Assembly: GCF_003862495.1 (NCBI RefSeq)
Contig: NZ_RRCH01000023.1
Span: 62,001 to 126,000, forward strand
DNA length: 64,000 nt
DNA from: Halocatena pleomorpha
GTDB lineage: Archaea > Halobacteriota > Halobacteria > Halobacteriales > Haloarculaceae
Direction of reading: 5' to 3'
Positions 26,438 to 35,226 of the stretch are shown here, piece after piece. Under the pieces are notes generated by a model. The model ran no database searches. It saw nothing but the letters and a program-made list of their open reading frames with translations, and was not told where the DNA came from. The position numbers and the translations under genes are program-made. Within the stretch, counting starts at the first letter, position 1, and each line of letters opens with the position of its first letter.

Positions 26438-26457
26438 CACAGTTCATGATAACTGTG
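26438..26457. promoter_or_regulatory. Perfect inverted repeat, candidate IclR operator
   Basis: CACAGTT (26438-26444), six bases, then AACTGTG (26451-26457). It lies in the divergent space between the IclR and acyl-CoA ligase genes, just after an AAGGTTTTT TATA-like box (26422-26430) and 8 bp before the ligase GTG. This is where a bound regulator would block initiation. Confidence 0.55.
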
Positions 26458-26464
26458 ATCAACC

Positions 26465-28021
26465 GTGACAAACTTGGTCAGTGACGTGATTTCTACAGTC
26501 GACGCCCACGCCGAGGAGACGGCGCTCTGGTATCAGAACCAGGCCATCAGCTATCGGGCGTTCTGGTCGCAGGTTCGTCAGTTCGCGGGTGCGCTCAGGG
26601 CGCGAGACATCGAACCGGGCGATCGGGTTGCGATCTACCTACCGAACCTTCCGCAGTACGTCGTCGGCTTTTTCGGGACGCTGCACGCTGGCGGCGTCGT
26701 CGTACCGATGAATCCCCAGTACAAGGCCCGCGAGATCGAGCACTTGCTGGCTGACAGCGAGGCACAGGTTGTCCTCACGCTCGCTGATCTTGTGCCGTAC
26801 GTCGACCAAGTGAAAGCCGAGACGGACGTTGAACACGTTGTAAGCGTCGGCGGCAACGACGCAGGAGAGCCGTTTGCTGCGTTCCTCGATTCGGCGGACG
26901 ACGTTTCGGCTCCCATCGAGCGGGCCGATGACGATGTCGCAGTCCAGCCGTACACGAGCGGGACGACTGGCACACCCAAGGGCGTATTGCTCACCCACCG
27001 AAACCTCGCGTGGGACGCACGGGCGGTTTCGAAGCTGATGGATGGCGGCGTTCGTTCTGACGATCGGTTCCTCGGGGCGCTACCGCTGTTTCACATCTAC
27101 GGGATGACGGTCACGATGCTCTCGACGCTGTTCGAGGGCGGATCGTATTACCCGCTCCCTGAGTGGGACGCACAACGGGCGTTGTCGCTGATCGAGCGCC
27201 AGCAACTAACGGTGATGCACGGCGTACCGGCGATGTTCAACGACCTCATCAATCAGGAGAACGCCACCGAAGCTGATCTGTCTTCGCTGCGCTTCGTTAA
27301 CTCCGGTGGGAGCAGCCTTCCGATCGAGGTGTTGGAGCAGTTTGAGGAACTGTACGACGCCGAACTGTACGAGGGGTACGGTCTCACTGAAACGAGTCCC
27401 GTCACGCACGCGAACCAACCCGGTAGCAGACGCCCCGGCAGTATCGGCCGACCGCTCGACGGTGTGGAGGCGAAAATCGTTGACGGCGCGGGTGAGGAAC
27501 TGCCGCCCGTCGAACGCGGTCCGGTTGCGGACGACGCTGACCTCGATTCCGTGACGGGAGAACTTCTCGTCCACGGACCGAACGTCATGAACGGGTACGC
27601 CGACTTGCCGGCGGCCAACGAAGGAGTGTTCACCGAACGCGATGGGAAGCGGTGGTTCCACACGGGTGACATCGGATACTACGACGAAGACGGATTTTTC
27701 TACGTCGTGGATCGGGAGAAGCACATGATCAACACGGCCGGCTACAACGTGTATCCCCGAGAGGTCGAAGAACTCCTCTTTGAACATCCTGCGGTCGCAG
27801 ACGCCGCCGTGCTCGGTATCCCTGACGAACGCCGGGGTGAGACCGTTGGGGCCTTCGTCGTTCCGGCCGGAGACGTGACGCCAGAAGAGATCAAACAGTA
27901 CTGTCTCGACAATCTCGCGGAGTATAAACATCCCCGGACGGTCGAGTTCGTCGAGGAACTACCGCGCACCACCACCGGAAAGGTACAGAAGTTCGAACTG
28001 CGCGACGGCACCGATCAGTAG
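26465..28021 (+). CDS. Acyl-CoA ligase (AMP-forming), first of two
   Basis: A 518-residue member of the adenylate-forming ANL superfamily that would activate a carboxylic acid with ATP and CoA. Motifs in order: YTSGTTGTPKG (P-loop-like), LFHIYGMT, YGLTETSP, TGDIGYYDEDGFFYVVDREKHMI with the hinge, and the C-terminal PRTTTGKVQK with the catalytic Lys. It starts with GTG; no better ATG lies near. Divergent from IclR and 73 bp upstream of an acyl-CoA dehydrogenase, with which it probably forms an operon. Acid chain length or ring type cannot be read from the sequence. Confidence 0.9.
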   Translation: MTNLVSDVISTVDAHAEETALWYQNQAISYRAFWSQVRQFAGALRARDIEPGDRVAIYLPNLPQYVVGFFGTLHAGGVVVPMNPQYKAREIEHLLADSEAQVVLTLADLVPYVDQVKAETDVEHVVSVGGNDAGEPFAAFLDSADDVSAPIERADDDVAVQPYTSGTTGTPKGVLLTHRNLAWDARAVSKLMDGGVRSDDRFLGALPLFHIYGMTVTMLSTLFEGGSYYPLPEWDAQRALSLIERQQLTVMHGVPAMFNDLINQENATEADLSSLRFVNSGGSSLPIEVLEQFEELYDAELYEGYGLTETSPVTHANQPGSRRPGSIGRPLDGVEAKIVDGAGEELPPVERGPVADDADLDSVTGELLVHGPNVMNGYADLPAANEGVFTERDGKRWFHTGDIGYYDEDGFFYVVDREKHMINTAGYNVYPREVEELLFEHPAVADAAVLGIPDERRGETVGAFVVPAGDVTPEEIKQYCLDNLAEYKHPRTVEFVEELPRTTTGKVQKFELRDGTDQ

Positions 28022-28094
28022 CGACGCAGCACCGTTTGTAGCGAACAGCGCGTTGTTGGAGAAGATACTTCAGGCCGGACGCTGACACGGAGAT

Positions 28095-29234
28095 ATGGCG
28101 TTCGATCTGTCCGACGAGCAGCAGGCAGTCCGTGCTGTCGTCCGAGAATTCGGTGAAAACGAGATCCGACCGGTAGCGAGAGACCACGACGAATCGGGGA
28201 GCTATCCGTACGATCTCGTTGAACAAGCAGCACAGTACGATCTGATCGCACCAACTATCCCGGAGGAGTACGGCGGTGCAGGGATGGATCTGCTCAGCTC
28301 TGTGCTCGTCACGGAGGAACTGTGGCGCGCTGACCCCGGCATCGGGAGCGCTATCGGCTCACGAGGGTTCGGGAGCAGCATGATTCGGGCCTACGGCGAC
28401 GCGGCGATGAAATCGGAGTGGCTAGAGAAGATCGCCTCCGGTGAGTCCGCTAGTTGCTCGTGCATCTCAGAACCAGCGCACGGTTCGAACGTCGCCGGGA
28501 TCGAGACGCGCGCCGAGAACGACGGCGACGAATGGGTGATCGACGGTAACAAGATGTGGATCACTAACGGTACTGTTGCTGATGTCGCGGTCGTGATGGC
28601 GAAAACCGATCCCGGTGCCGGACACCGCGGAATCACGGCGTTTCTCGTGCCAACCGACACCGACGGCTTCGAGGCGACAAAGATCGACAACAAACTCGGT
28701 ATTCGAGCGTCGGATCTCGCTGAGATCACACTCACCGACGTTCGAGTACCGACAGACAACGTTATCGGAGCGGTCAACGAAGGGTTCTACCAGCTGATGG
28801 ACTTCTTTGCCGGCGGGCGGACGAACGTGGCTGCTCAAGCGCTGGGTGCTGCCCAGGCCGCGCTCGATGAAGCGGTGGCCTACGCGAACGAACGCGAGCA
28901 GGGCGGTCAGCCGATCAAAGAGTATCAGGCCATCTCGCACAAGATCGCGGAGATGGCGACGAACGTCGAAGCCGCCCGATCGCTCACCTACCGCGCTGCG
29001 AGCCACGTCATGGACGGCGAAAAGCAGGAAGCCACGAAGTACGCCAGCATGGCAAAGTTGTTCGCGAGCGAGCACGCGGTCGATGTCGCGGACGAAGCGA
29101 TTCAGGTTCACGGCGGGGCTGGCTACGTAACCGATCATCCTGTCGAACGGTTCTACCGCGATGCCCGGATCACGAAGATCTACGAAGGGACGAGCGAGAT
29201 TCAGAAGAACATCATCTCCGATTCGATCCTCTGA
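28095..29234 (+). CDS. Acyl-CoA dehydrogenase with canonical catalytic Glu
   Basis: A 379-residue FAD enzyme forming the alpha,beta double bond of an acyl-CoA. It begins AFDLSDEQQAVRAVVREF, has the FAD-binding segment CSCISEPAHGSN and WITNG, and ends KIYEGTSEIQKNII, in which the Glu of YEGT is the usual catalytic base (Glu376 of human medium-chain enzyme). It follows the acyl-CoA ligase and stops directly against the convergent lactonase-type gene with no spacer. Electrons would go to electron-transfer flavoprotein, not encoded here. Confidence 0.92.
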   Translation: MAFDLSDEQQAVRAVVREFGENEIRPVARDHDESGSYPYDLVEQAAQYDLIAPTIPEEYGGAGMDLLSSVLVTEELWRADPGIGSAIGSRGFGSSMIRAYGDAAMKSEWLEKIASGESASCSCISEPAHGSNVAGIETRAENDGDEWVIDGNKMWITNGTVADVAVVMAKTDPGAGHRGITAFLVPTDTDGFEATKIDNKLGIRASDLAEITLTDVRVPTDNVIGAVNEGFYQLMDFFAGGRTNVAAQALGAAQAALDEAVAYANEREQGGQPIKEYQAISHKIAEMATNVEAARSLTYRAASHVMDGEKQEATKYASMAKLFASEHAVDVADEAIQVHGGAGYVTDHPVERFYRDARITKIYEGTSEIQKNIISDSIL

Positions 29235-30026
29235 TCACAGCGTCCGGAGTCGCTCGGCGTCGCCAGCGTCGTGTCCACACACCACCAGCGCGTCGTGTCG
29301 CCGTTCACGGTCTTTGAGCCAGCGAAGGCTCTCGAACCACGCCCGTTTGTCCCAGAGCAGGCCGGCACCGAGTGGTAGCTCCTCGTCGTAGTTCTGGCGC
29401 ATGTACGCTACGTCTCCCGCAATGAGCAGCGTCTCGTCTTCCAGTTCGATCTGGAGTCCGAGCAGTCCCGGTGTGTGTCCGGGGAGGTGTAGGAATTCGA
29501 TCCCCGAAAAGTGGGTCTCGCTCTCCCGGTGGATGATCTTCCAGTTCAGATCGTGGTCGAAATCCGCTGCGACGTAGGCGTCGCTGCCACGATCAGTGTT
29601 TGCGCTGTAGTAGGCGTGTTTGAGCTCGGTTTCGTGAACGTAGATCGGCACGTCGGTGCCCGCGAAGTTGTGCAAGCCACCGGCGTGGTCCAGATGCAGG
29701 TGGGATTGAATCACGGCGTCGATCTCATCGACCGCGTAGCCCGCCGCTGCGAGATCGTCACTGAGGACGTGTTCATGGGCGTCGTAATGCTCGAACGCCG
29801 CGTACAGCTGTGCGGGCCAGTGTCCGTCTCCCGCTGCTGGGTGCGACCCGGTGTCCCAGAGGATGGTCGCCTCGGGATGGTCGATAACGAGGTTGTACAC
29901 CGGGCCTTCGCCCATCATCGTCTCGGGATCGGGATTCTCAGCGGTCCCCACCGTCATTCCTTCGATGATGTGGTTCAGATCGGTTCTAATATGTCCACGG
30001 TCGATCAGGTCGATCGTGATATCCAT
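29235..30026 (-). CDS. Metallo-beta-lactamase-fold hydrolase, AHL-lactonase (AttM/AiiA) type
   Basis: A 263-residue two-metal hydrolase. The HxHxDH motif is HLHLDH; further ligands are the His in LPGHTPG, the Asp in AGDVAY and the final His in VVCGHDAG. Length and layout (NLVIDHPEATILWDTGSHP before the metal motif) match N-acyl-homoserine-lactonase family proteins. It could open lactones arising during catabolism or degrade signal lactones; the catabolic neighbours favour the former. Convergent with the dehydrogenase gene, stop against stop. Confidence 0.87.
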   Translation of the reverse strand: MDITIDLIDRGHIRTDLNHIIEGMTVGTAENPDPETMMGEGPVYNLVIDHPEATILWDTGSHPAAGDGHWPAQLYAAFEHYDAHEHVLSDDLAAAGYAVDEIDAVIQSHLHLDHAGGLHNFAGTDVPIYVHETELKHAYYSANTDRGSDAYVAADFDHDLNWKIIHRESETHFSGIEFLHLPGHTPGLLGLQIELEDETLLIAGDVAYMRQNYDEELPLGAGLLWDKRAWFESLRWLKDRERRHDALVVCGHDAGDAERLRTL

Positions 30027-30129
30027 TACGCTCCCGATTCAGGGCGCTCACACATAGCTTCCGACGGTAGCGGCCATCCGTTCCGGTTGTGGCGTCGTCT
30101 CGGAGGACGGAGGATCGCTGGTGGACCGG

Positions 30130-30945
30130 TTAGTCGTTCAGGATGACGGTAGCGAGGTCGCTGCCGACCTGTGAATCACCGAGGTATTCTAGGTGGCCAC
30201 CAACCGACGCGGTAACGTCGACATCCGTGTAGTTCGATGCCCCGCCACACGGTGCTCCTTCCGTTCCAAGCGCCGTGTCACCGATACCGCCGTACGCTGA
30301 ACCGACGGTCGTATCGTTCTGGGAGTGGTAGTTTCGGACTGTTCCCGCGTTGTCTGCGATCCCTGAGTGCCACTGTCCGCCCAGACAGACGGTCGATCCG
30401 TCCGCAGCAGCACCCATGCCACCGATGGTGTCGATCGTGTAGCCGGACCCGATCGACGTGGCCGTCCAGTAGACGATCCGGCCACCCAACGAGTGTCCGG
30501 TTAGCCGGACGTTGCCACCACCGCTGTCACTGAATTCCTCGATGAGTCGGGCGACCTCCGCTCCGACGGCTTCCGTGTCGCCTTCGGCGTCGAGGTACCA
30601 GAAGTTGGTCGCGGGCCACTCGATGGCGATCGCTGCGTCCGGCGTGTAGCCGCCCGCTTCGACGGATCCCAACACGTCGCTCGCCTGACTCCTGACTGTC
30701 GTGTCACCGAACCAGCCGTGAACGAACACGAATAACTCATCAACGACCGGCAGCGATCCGTCGGCTTCGAAGCCGCCGAAGAGCGTTTCCTCGACCTCGA
30801 TGACTTCGACGATTTGAGCGGACGCGACGCCAATGGTAGCCATTGGCCCGGCGAGTGCCGCGGTCCCGACTCCCTTGAGGACAGTCCGTCTGTCGACGGC
30901 GATCGTCTCACTGTTCTCCTCTTGTCCACGTGTGTTGTCTCGCAT
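30130..30945 (-). CDS. Tat-exported lipase/esterase-like hydrolase
   Basis: A 271-residue protein with a Tat signal (DRRTVLKGVGTAALAG, cleavage near ASA at 41-43) and an alpha/beta-hydrolase fold: oxyanion region FVHGWFG (74-80) and nucleophile elbow GHSLGG (150-155, Ser152). A late His in SVGGHLEYLG is a candidate for the triad. No lipobox is visible, so it is probably secreted free. It is similar to small haloarchaeal secreted hydrolases with lipase-like elbows. It could supply fatty acids or other acids to the acyl-CoA genes; substrate not known. An AT-rich promoter lies at 30967-30985. Confidence 0.8.
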   Translation of the reverse strand: MRDNTRGQEENSETIAVDRRTVLKGVGTAALAGPMATIGVASAQIVEVIEVEETLFGGFEADGSLPVVDELFVFVHGWFGDTTVRSQASDVLGSVEAGGYTPDAAIAIEWPATNFWYLDAEGDTEAVGAEVARLIEEFSDSGGGNVRLTGHSLGGRIVYWTATSIGSGYTIDTIGGMGAAADGSTVCLGGQWHSGIADNAGTVRNYHSQNDTTVGSAYGGIGDTALGTEGAPCGGASNYTDVDVTASVGGHLEYLGDSQVGSDLATVILND

Positions 30946-31135
30946 GGGACGAATGAGAAATCGGAATTATTATAATAAAAATTTCTTACGCCTATGAGTG
31001 CAATTTTAAGTGCGGAGTGATACACCCAAGACTGTGGTTACCACACCCATGAAGTTATTAATTTAGAACCATAACGACAGATCGATCCGATCGCACGGCG
31101 GTTCGGATCAGCACAAACGTCGTTGGAGAACAACT

Positions 31136-31816
31136 ATGTGGGAGGTTTCGTACGTTATGACCCCAAATCAGGGGTATTTCGACAGGGCAGAAACGATCAT
31201 TTGGGAGACGGGAGTGCGACTCGAATCGATCCGATCGATGGAATTCGTCGCGGACGGGTCGGTCGTGATCGTGTATGAGATCGACGGTTCGGTTGATGCG
31301 CTTCGGCGGTGTTTGGAGAACGCGCCCGAGAAGGTCGTCGACTACGCCGTCGCTCGGGACGCTGATCCGGTTGTGATTCAGATCCGGTTCTATCCGGACG
31401 AGACACTCACGCAACTACTCTCAGTGCAACGCTCGTTCGGTGTTTCAGTCCGGTTCCCGATCCGGTACGTTCGGCAGGATCCCGCTAGCGTCGAAATCGT
31501 GGAAGTCGGACCACGGACGGAACTCAACAGTCGCATCCGAGAGACGCGAAAATTATCGTCCGTCTACATTGAGCACGTCCATCCGTACCACCCGAGTACG
31601 CCACGGTGGTTCGCCCAGCTTACAGATCGTCAGCAGGAAGTGTTACGAACGGCGGTCCGAACCGGCTACTATCGGGTTCCACGAGAAACCACACACGAGG
31701 ATCTCGCTGCGGAGCTCGACTGTTGTGCGAGCACTGTCGGACAGCATCTCCGTCGAATCGAGGCCGAGCTCGTCGCTTCAATCCTGCCAACCGGGTCCAG
31801 TACGGGAGCGACGTGA
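31136..31816 (+). CDS. Bacterio-opsin-activator type (HTH_10) transcriptional regulator
   Basis: A 226-residue haloarchaeal regulator. The N-terminal two-thirds is a bat-associated sensory domain without recognised ligand residues. The C-terminus has the HTH_10 helix-turn-helix: LTDRQQEVLRTAVRTGYYRVPRETTHEDLAAELDCCASTVGQHLRRIE, seen here as LTDRQQEVLRTA near residue 162 and CCASTVGQHLRRIE near 200. It is 48 bp upstream of the enoyl-CoA hydratase gene in the same direction and may regulate it. Effector unknown. Confidence 0.88.
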   Translation: MWEVSYVMTPNQGYFDRAETIIWETGVRLESIRSMEFVADGSVVIVYEIDGSVDALRRCLENAPEKVVDYAVARDADPVVIQIRFYPDETLTQLLSVQRSFGVSVRFPIRYVRQDPASVEIVEVGPRTELNSRIRETRKLSSVYIEHVHPYHPSTPRWFAQLTDRQQEVLRTAVRTGYYRVPRETTHEDLAAELDCCASTVGQHLRRIEAELVASILPTGSSTGAT

Positions 31817-31864
31817 CTGGACGGAGAGCGGGCGTATTTTGTGGGTCGAACGCAACGATAGCGC

Positions 31865-32638
31865 ATGGACGACTTGGAGACCGTTCTGATCGAGTTCGAT
31901 GAAACGAGTGGCGTCGGGACGATCGCGCTGAACCGCCCAGAATCGCTGAATGCACTGAACGATCAGCTTTCACAGGATGTTGTTACCGGCCTGCAACGCC
32001 TCGAAGAGGAGGAGCTTCGCGTCGCTGTGATCGAAGGTGTGGGCGACAAAGCGTTCTGTGCGGGAGCGGACATCGGTGGCTTTTCGAGTGAGTCGTCGGT
32101 CGAACGTTCCGAGCGGCCCGTCCACACGTTCGTTTCGGAGTTTCCGGTGCCGGTCGTCGCAAAGATCGACGGCTACTGTCTGGGTGGTGGTTTCGAACTC
32201 GCGTTGGCGTGTGACCTCCGGCTGGCGAGTGCGGACAGCGAATTCGGTTTTCCCGAAGTGAATCTCGGGCTGTTGCCCGGTGCTGGCGGCGTCCAGTTCG
32301 TTACGAAGCTGTGTGGACCAGCTACCGCAATGGAGTTGGCAATGCGCGGTGAGCACGTTTCGGCGGAGTGGGCCGCCGAGGAGGGTCTCGTGAACCACGT
32401 GTATTCTACAGATCAGTTCGAGAGCGAAGTCGAGTCCTTCGTGACGCAACTGGCCGGTCAGGCACCGCTTGCGATCCGCGCGATCAAGAAATCCGCGCGG
32501 ATGGCCGTCGATGCGGGACGGTCTGAGGGTCGACAGTACGACCGGCGGCTGTTCAACGAACTGCTCACGACTGATGACTTCGCTGAGGGCGCGGCGGCGT
32601 TCAGTGAAGACCGGGAGCCGGAGTTCGAGGGTCGCTGA
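31865..32638 (+). CDS. Enoyl-CoA hydratase/isomerase (crotonase family)
   Basis: A 257-residue crotonase-fold enzyme. The oxyanion hole and first catalytic Glu are in CLGGGFELAL and the second Glu in GFPEVNLGLLPGAGG, both present as in true hydratases, together with AFCAGADIGGF. It should add water to trans-2-enoyl-CoA, giving the (S)-3-hydroxyacyl-CoA. It converges on the 3-hydroxyacyl-CoA dehydrogenase gene with 4 bp between stops; that enzyme is the next step in beta-oxidation. Confidence 0.92.
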   Translation: MDDLETVLIEFDETSGVGTIALNRPESLNALNDQLSQDVVTGLQRLEEEELRVAVIEGVGDKAFCAGADIGGFSSESSVERSERPVHTFVSEFPVPVVAKIDGYCLGGGFELALACDLRLASADSEFGFPEVNLGLLPGAGGVQFVTKLCGPATAMELAMRGEHVSAEWAAEEGLVNHVYSTDQFESEVESFVTQLAGQAPLAIRAIKKSARMAVDAGRSEGRQYDRRLFNELLTTDDFAEGAAAFSEDREPEFEGR

Positions 32639-32642
32639 ACCG

Positions 32643-33377
32643 TCAGTCCCACTCCTCACCGATCCCGCGCAGCGAAAACGGACCGACCGGGAGGTTGTAC
32701 CCTTCTTCGAGCGCCGTATCGACCTGTTCTTTCGTAGCGATCCCGTCGTCGACGATCCGCTGGGCCTCCCGTCGCATCGCGCCGTAACACCGGTTGGCAA
32801 TGAAGCCGTACGATCCCGGATCGTCGTTGATGACGACGGCGGTCTTGTCGAGTTCGTCGGCCAGTTCCTGTGCGCGTTCGACAACCGCGTCGTCGGTCTC
32901 GGGCGCGCGAACGATCTCGACGAGCGACATCACTGGAACGGGATTGAAAAAGTGCGTCACTGCGACCCGTGACGGATCGGAAACGGCGTTTGCGATCGCC
33001 GTCACTGAGAAACCGCTGGTGTTCGAGTACAGCGGCTGATCGTCCGTCACGGCGTCCAGTTCCCGGAACACCTTCCCCTTGATCGCTAACTCCTCTGTGA
33101 CGGCTTCGATGACGAACTCCGTTCCCTGCGTTGCGGCGTCGAGATCAGTTGTGAACGTGAGCCGGTCGAGCGTTGCGTCGCGTTCCTCCGGTGTGAGGTG
33201 GCCGCCATCGACGGCGTCATCAAGTCCAAAACTGCCCGATACCAACCGCTCACGCGCGTTCTCGACTAGTTCTTCGGAGACTTCACGGACGCGGACTTCA
33301 TAGCCGTGACGCGCGAGCATTTGCGCGATTCCACTGCCCATGATGCCCCCACCGATGACTGCAACTGCTTGTGCCAT
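32643..33377 (-). CDS. 3-hydroxyacyl-CoA dehydrogenase
   Basis: A 244-residue NAD-dependent enzyme from ATG 33377; longer upstream frames look non-coding. It starts with the Rossmann motif AVIGGGIMGSGIAQML. The catalytic His and its partner Glu are in VTHFFNPVPVMSLVEIV. The C-terminal helical domain contains GSYGFIANRCYGAMRREAQRI (NAD/CoA interface). It lacks a second C-terminal domain and a fused hydratase, so it is the short free-standing type. It should oxidise (S)-3-hydroxyacyl-CoA made by the adjacent crotonase; its gene diverges from the second acyl-CoA dehydrogenase gene. Confidence 0.92.
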   Translation of the reverse strand: MAQAVAVIGGGIMGSGIAQMLARHGYEVRVREVSEELVENARERLVSGSFGLDDAVDGGHLTPEERDATLDRLTFTTDLDAATQGTEFVIEAVTEELAIKGKVFRELDAVTDDQPLYSNTSGFSVTAIANAVSDPSRVAVTHFFNPVPVMSLVEIVRAPETDDAVVERAQELADELDKTAVVINDDPGSYGFIANRCYGAMRREAQRIVDDGIATKEQVDTALEEGYNLPVGPFSLRGIGEEWD

Positions 33378-33503
33378 GGATGGACGGTACACGGGTGGGA
33401 ACTTAGCTGTTCCCAACCTGAGCGTGTGAGCCGACCAATGAACGTTTCGCGGCGTGTTTCCCGTGTCGGGTGGTTTTACGGTGGTGTGTACGAAGTAGCT
33501 CAC

Positions 33504-34754
33504 ATGGAGTATCACGACTCCGAGACGGCGAAAGACGTGGCAAATCGGGTGGGAACGTTCATGGACGAAGTCGTGCTTCCCCGTGAGCGGGAAGCGCTGG
33601 CAACTGGTGAACCCATCACCACTGAGGAGATGGAATCGCTTTGGGAACAGGCTAAAGAACGCGATCTGTTCGCGCCTCAGGTGCCAACGGAATACGGCGG
33701 TCAGGGACTCGACTTTCAGGAGATGCTGCCCTCATTCGAGCAGGTCGGCCGCTCGCTGATCGGGGCGCGGTCGATCCGGGCGAACGCACCGGACGAAGGG
33801 AACATGCACACGCTCGAAATGGTTGGCACCCCTGAACAGAAAGAGAAGTGGCTTCGTCCGCTCGTAAGCGGTGAGATCTCTTCGGGCTTTTCGATGACTG
33901 AGCCGATGCAGGGCGGGGGATCGGATCCAAAGATGCTCAAAACCACTGCCCGGAAAGACGGCGACGAGTGGGTGCTCAACGGTCACAAGTGGTGGACCAC
34001 TGGGGGCATGAACGCCGACATTCTGCTGGTGATGGCCCGAACCGATCCCGACGCCCATCCCTACGAAGGCACGTCGATCATTCTCGTGCCGGCGGACACT
34101 GATGGCGTGACCGTCGTCCGCGACATTCCGCACCTCGGGGATCACAGCATCACCGAGCAGTCGGTCGGTCACGCGGAGATCAAATACGAGAACGTCCGCG
34201 TCCCACTCGAAAACACGCTTGGGGCTGAAAATCAAGGATTCCAGATCGCCCAGATGCGCTTGGGTGGCGGACGGCTCACTCACTGTATGCGCTATTCGGG
34301 GATGGCAGAACGCGCGCTCGACATCGCCAAGGCGTATCTCACCGAACGCAAGGCGTTTGGCTCCGCACTCGCTGATAAGCAGGCGTTGCGCCACCGGATC
34401 GCTGACGCGGAAACGCGGCTCCACGCCGCGCGAACGATGGTCCGCCACGCGGCCCGCGAACTCGACCACAGCGAGGCTCGCATCGAGGTCGCAATGGCGA
34501 AGCTGTTCACCGCGAACGTCACCAACGATGTCATCGATCTCGCTGTCCAGTGTTGTGGTGGGGCTGGCATCGGGAAGGATCTCCCGTTGGCGCATTTCTA
34601 CGAGCACGTCCGGGCGTTTCGAATCGTTGACGGTGCCGACGAAGTCCACCGCCGATCGATCGCTCGCGACGCCTTCGATGCTGTCGAGGAGGTCGAGATC
34701 CCGAACACGCCCCAGTTCGACGAGGAGCTGTGGATCGACGAGTTCGACGGCTAA
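33504..34754 (+). CDS. Acyl-CoA dehydrogenase, ACAD10/11-like, Asp at catalytic position
   Basis: A 416-residue flavoprotein from ATG 33504 (the frame extends to 33306 but overlaps the divergent gene). It has the FAD-region FSMTEPMQGGGSDP and WWTTGG, and C-terminal RIVDGADEVHRRSIAR. Where medium-chain enzymes have Glu in YEGT this protein has Asp (VDGADEVH), as in ACAD10/11-like dehydrogenases that handle branched or hydroxylated acyl chains. It is divergent from 3-hydroxyacyl-CoA dehydrogenase and the only one of the four dehydrogenases here with this DGADEVH ending. Confidence 0.9.
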   Translation: MEYHDSETAKDVANRVGTFMDEVVLPREREALATGEPITTEEMESLWEQAKERDLFAPQVPTEYGGQGLDFQEMLPSFEQVGRSLIGARSIRANAPDEGNMHTLEMVGTPEQKEKWLRPLVSGEISSGFSMTEPMQGGGSDPKMLKTTARKDGDEWVLNGHKWWTTGGMNADILLVMARTDPDAHPYEGTSIILVPADTDGVTVVRDIPHLGDHSITEQSVGHAEIKYENVRVPLENTLGAENQGFQIAQMRLGGGRLTHCMRYSGMAERALDIAKAYLTERKAFGSALADKQALRHRIADAETRLHAARTMVRHAARELDHSEARIEVAMAKLFTANVTNDVIDLAVQCCGGAGIGKDLPLAHFYEHVRAFRIVDGADEVHRRSIARDAFDAVEEVEIPNTPQFDEELWIDEFDG

Positions 34755-34926
34755 GCGACTGGATCCGTTCAGAACGATCGGATTCGATCGGAAATCGTTG
34801 ACCGCCCCTAATCGCGTTCGTGTTGCTGGGACGAGTTTGGGCCATCCGTAGCTATTTGAACCTAGACGGGAATAATCGGTACGTATAAGCGGAAATACGC
34901 CACAGCGGAATTCGGAGGGAGTCGGC

Positions 34927-35166
34927 TTGGAAGATATTCACGAGGCCTTGGACTCGGTGGAGCAGTCCACGATGTCCGTGACCGTCGAGACCGTTCGAGA
35001 ACGGTGGCGAACCGCGGGCGCCATCGCCGTGCTGGCGGTCACCAGCGTCCTGCTGTTCCGCGTGGACGGAGGACGATCGATCGACACACAGGTGTTTGCC
35101 GGGATCACCCTCCTCTTGTTGCTCTACTTCCTCGTGACGCTGCGATCGGACGTGGGCACGGAGTGA
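34927..35166 (+). CDS. Small two-helix membrane protein
   Basis: A 79-residue protein with a TTG start supported by GGAGGGA at 34914-34920, six bases upstream; an in-frame ATG at 34972 is an alternative. A polar N-terminal third is followed by two hydrophobic segments, about residues 31-45 and 56-71. I do not recognise it. It precedes the RDD gene by 60 bp in the same direction, so both may be membrane proteins of one transcript. Confidence 0.55.
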   Translation: MEDIHEALDSVEQSTMSVTVETVRERWRTAGAIAVLAVTSVLLFRVDGGRSIDTQVFAGITLLLLLYFLVTLRSDVGTE

Positions 35167-35226
35167 TGGCGGCCGATTCCGCGACCGAGGGGAAGGTATT
35201 TCGTCTATCCCGGTGAATGTGTCACC

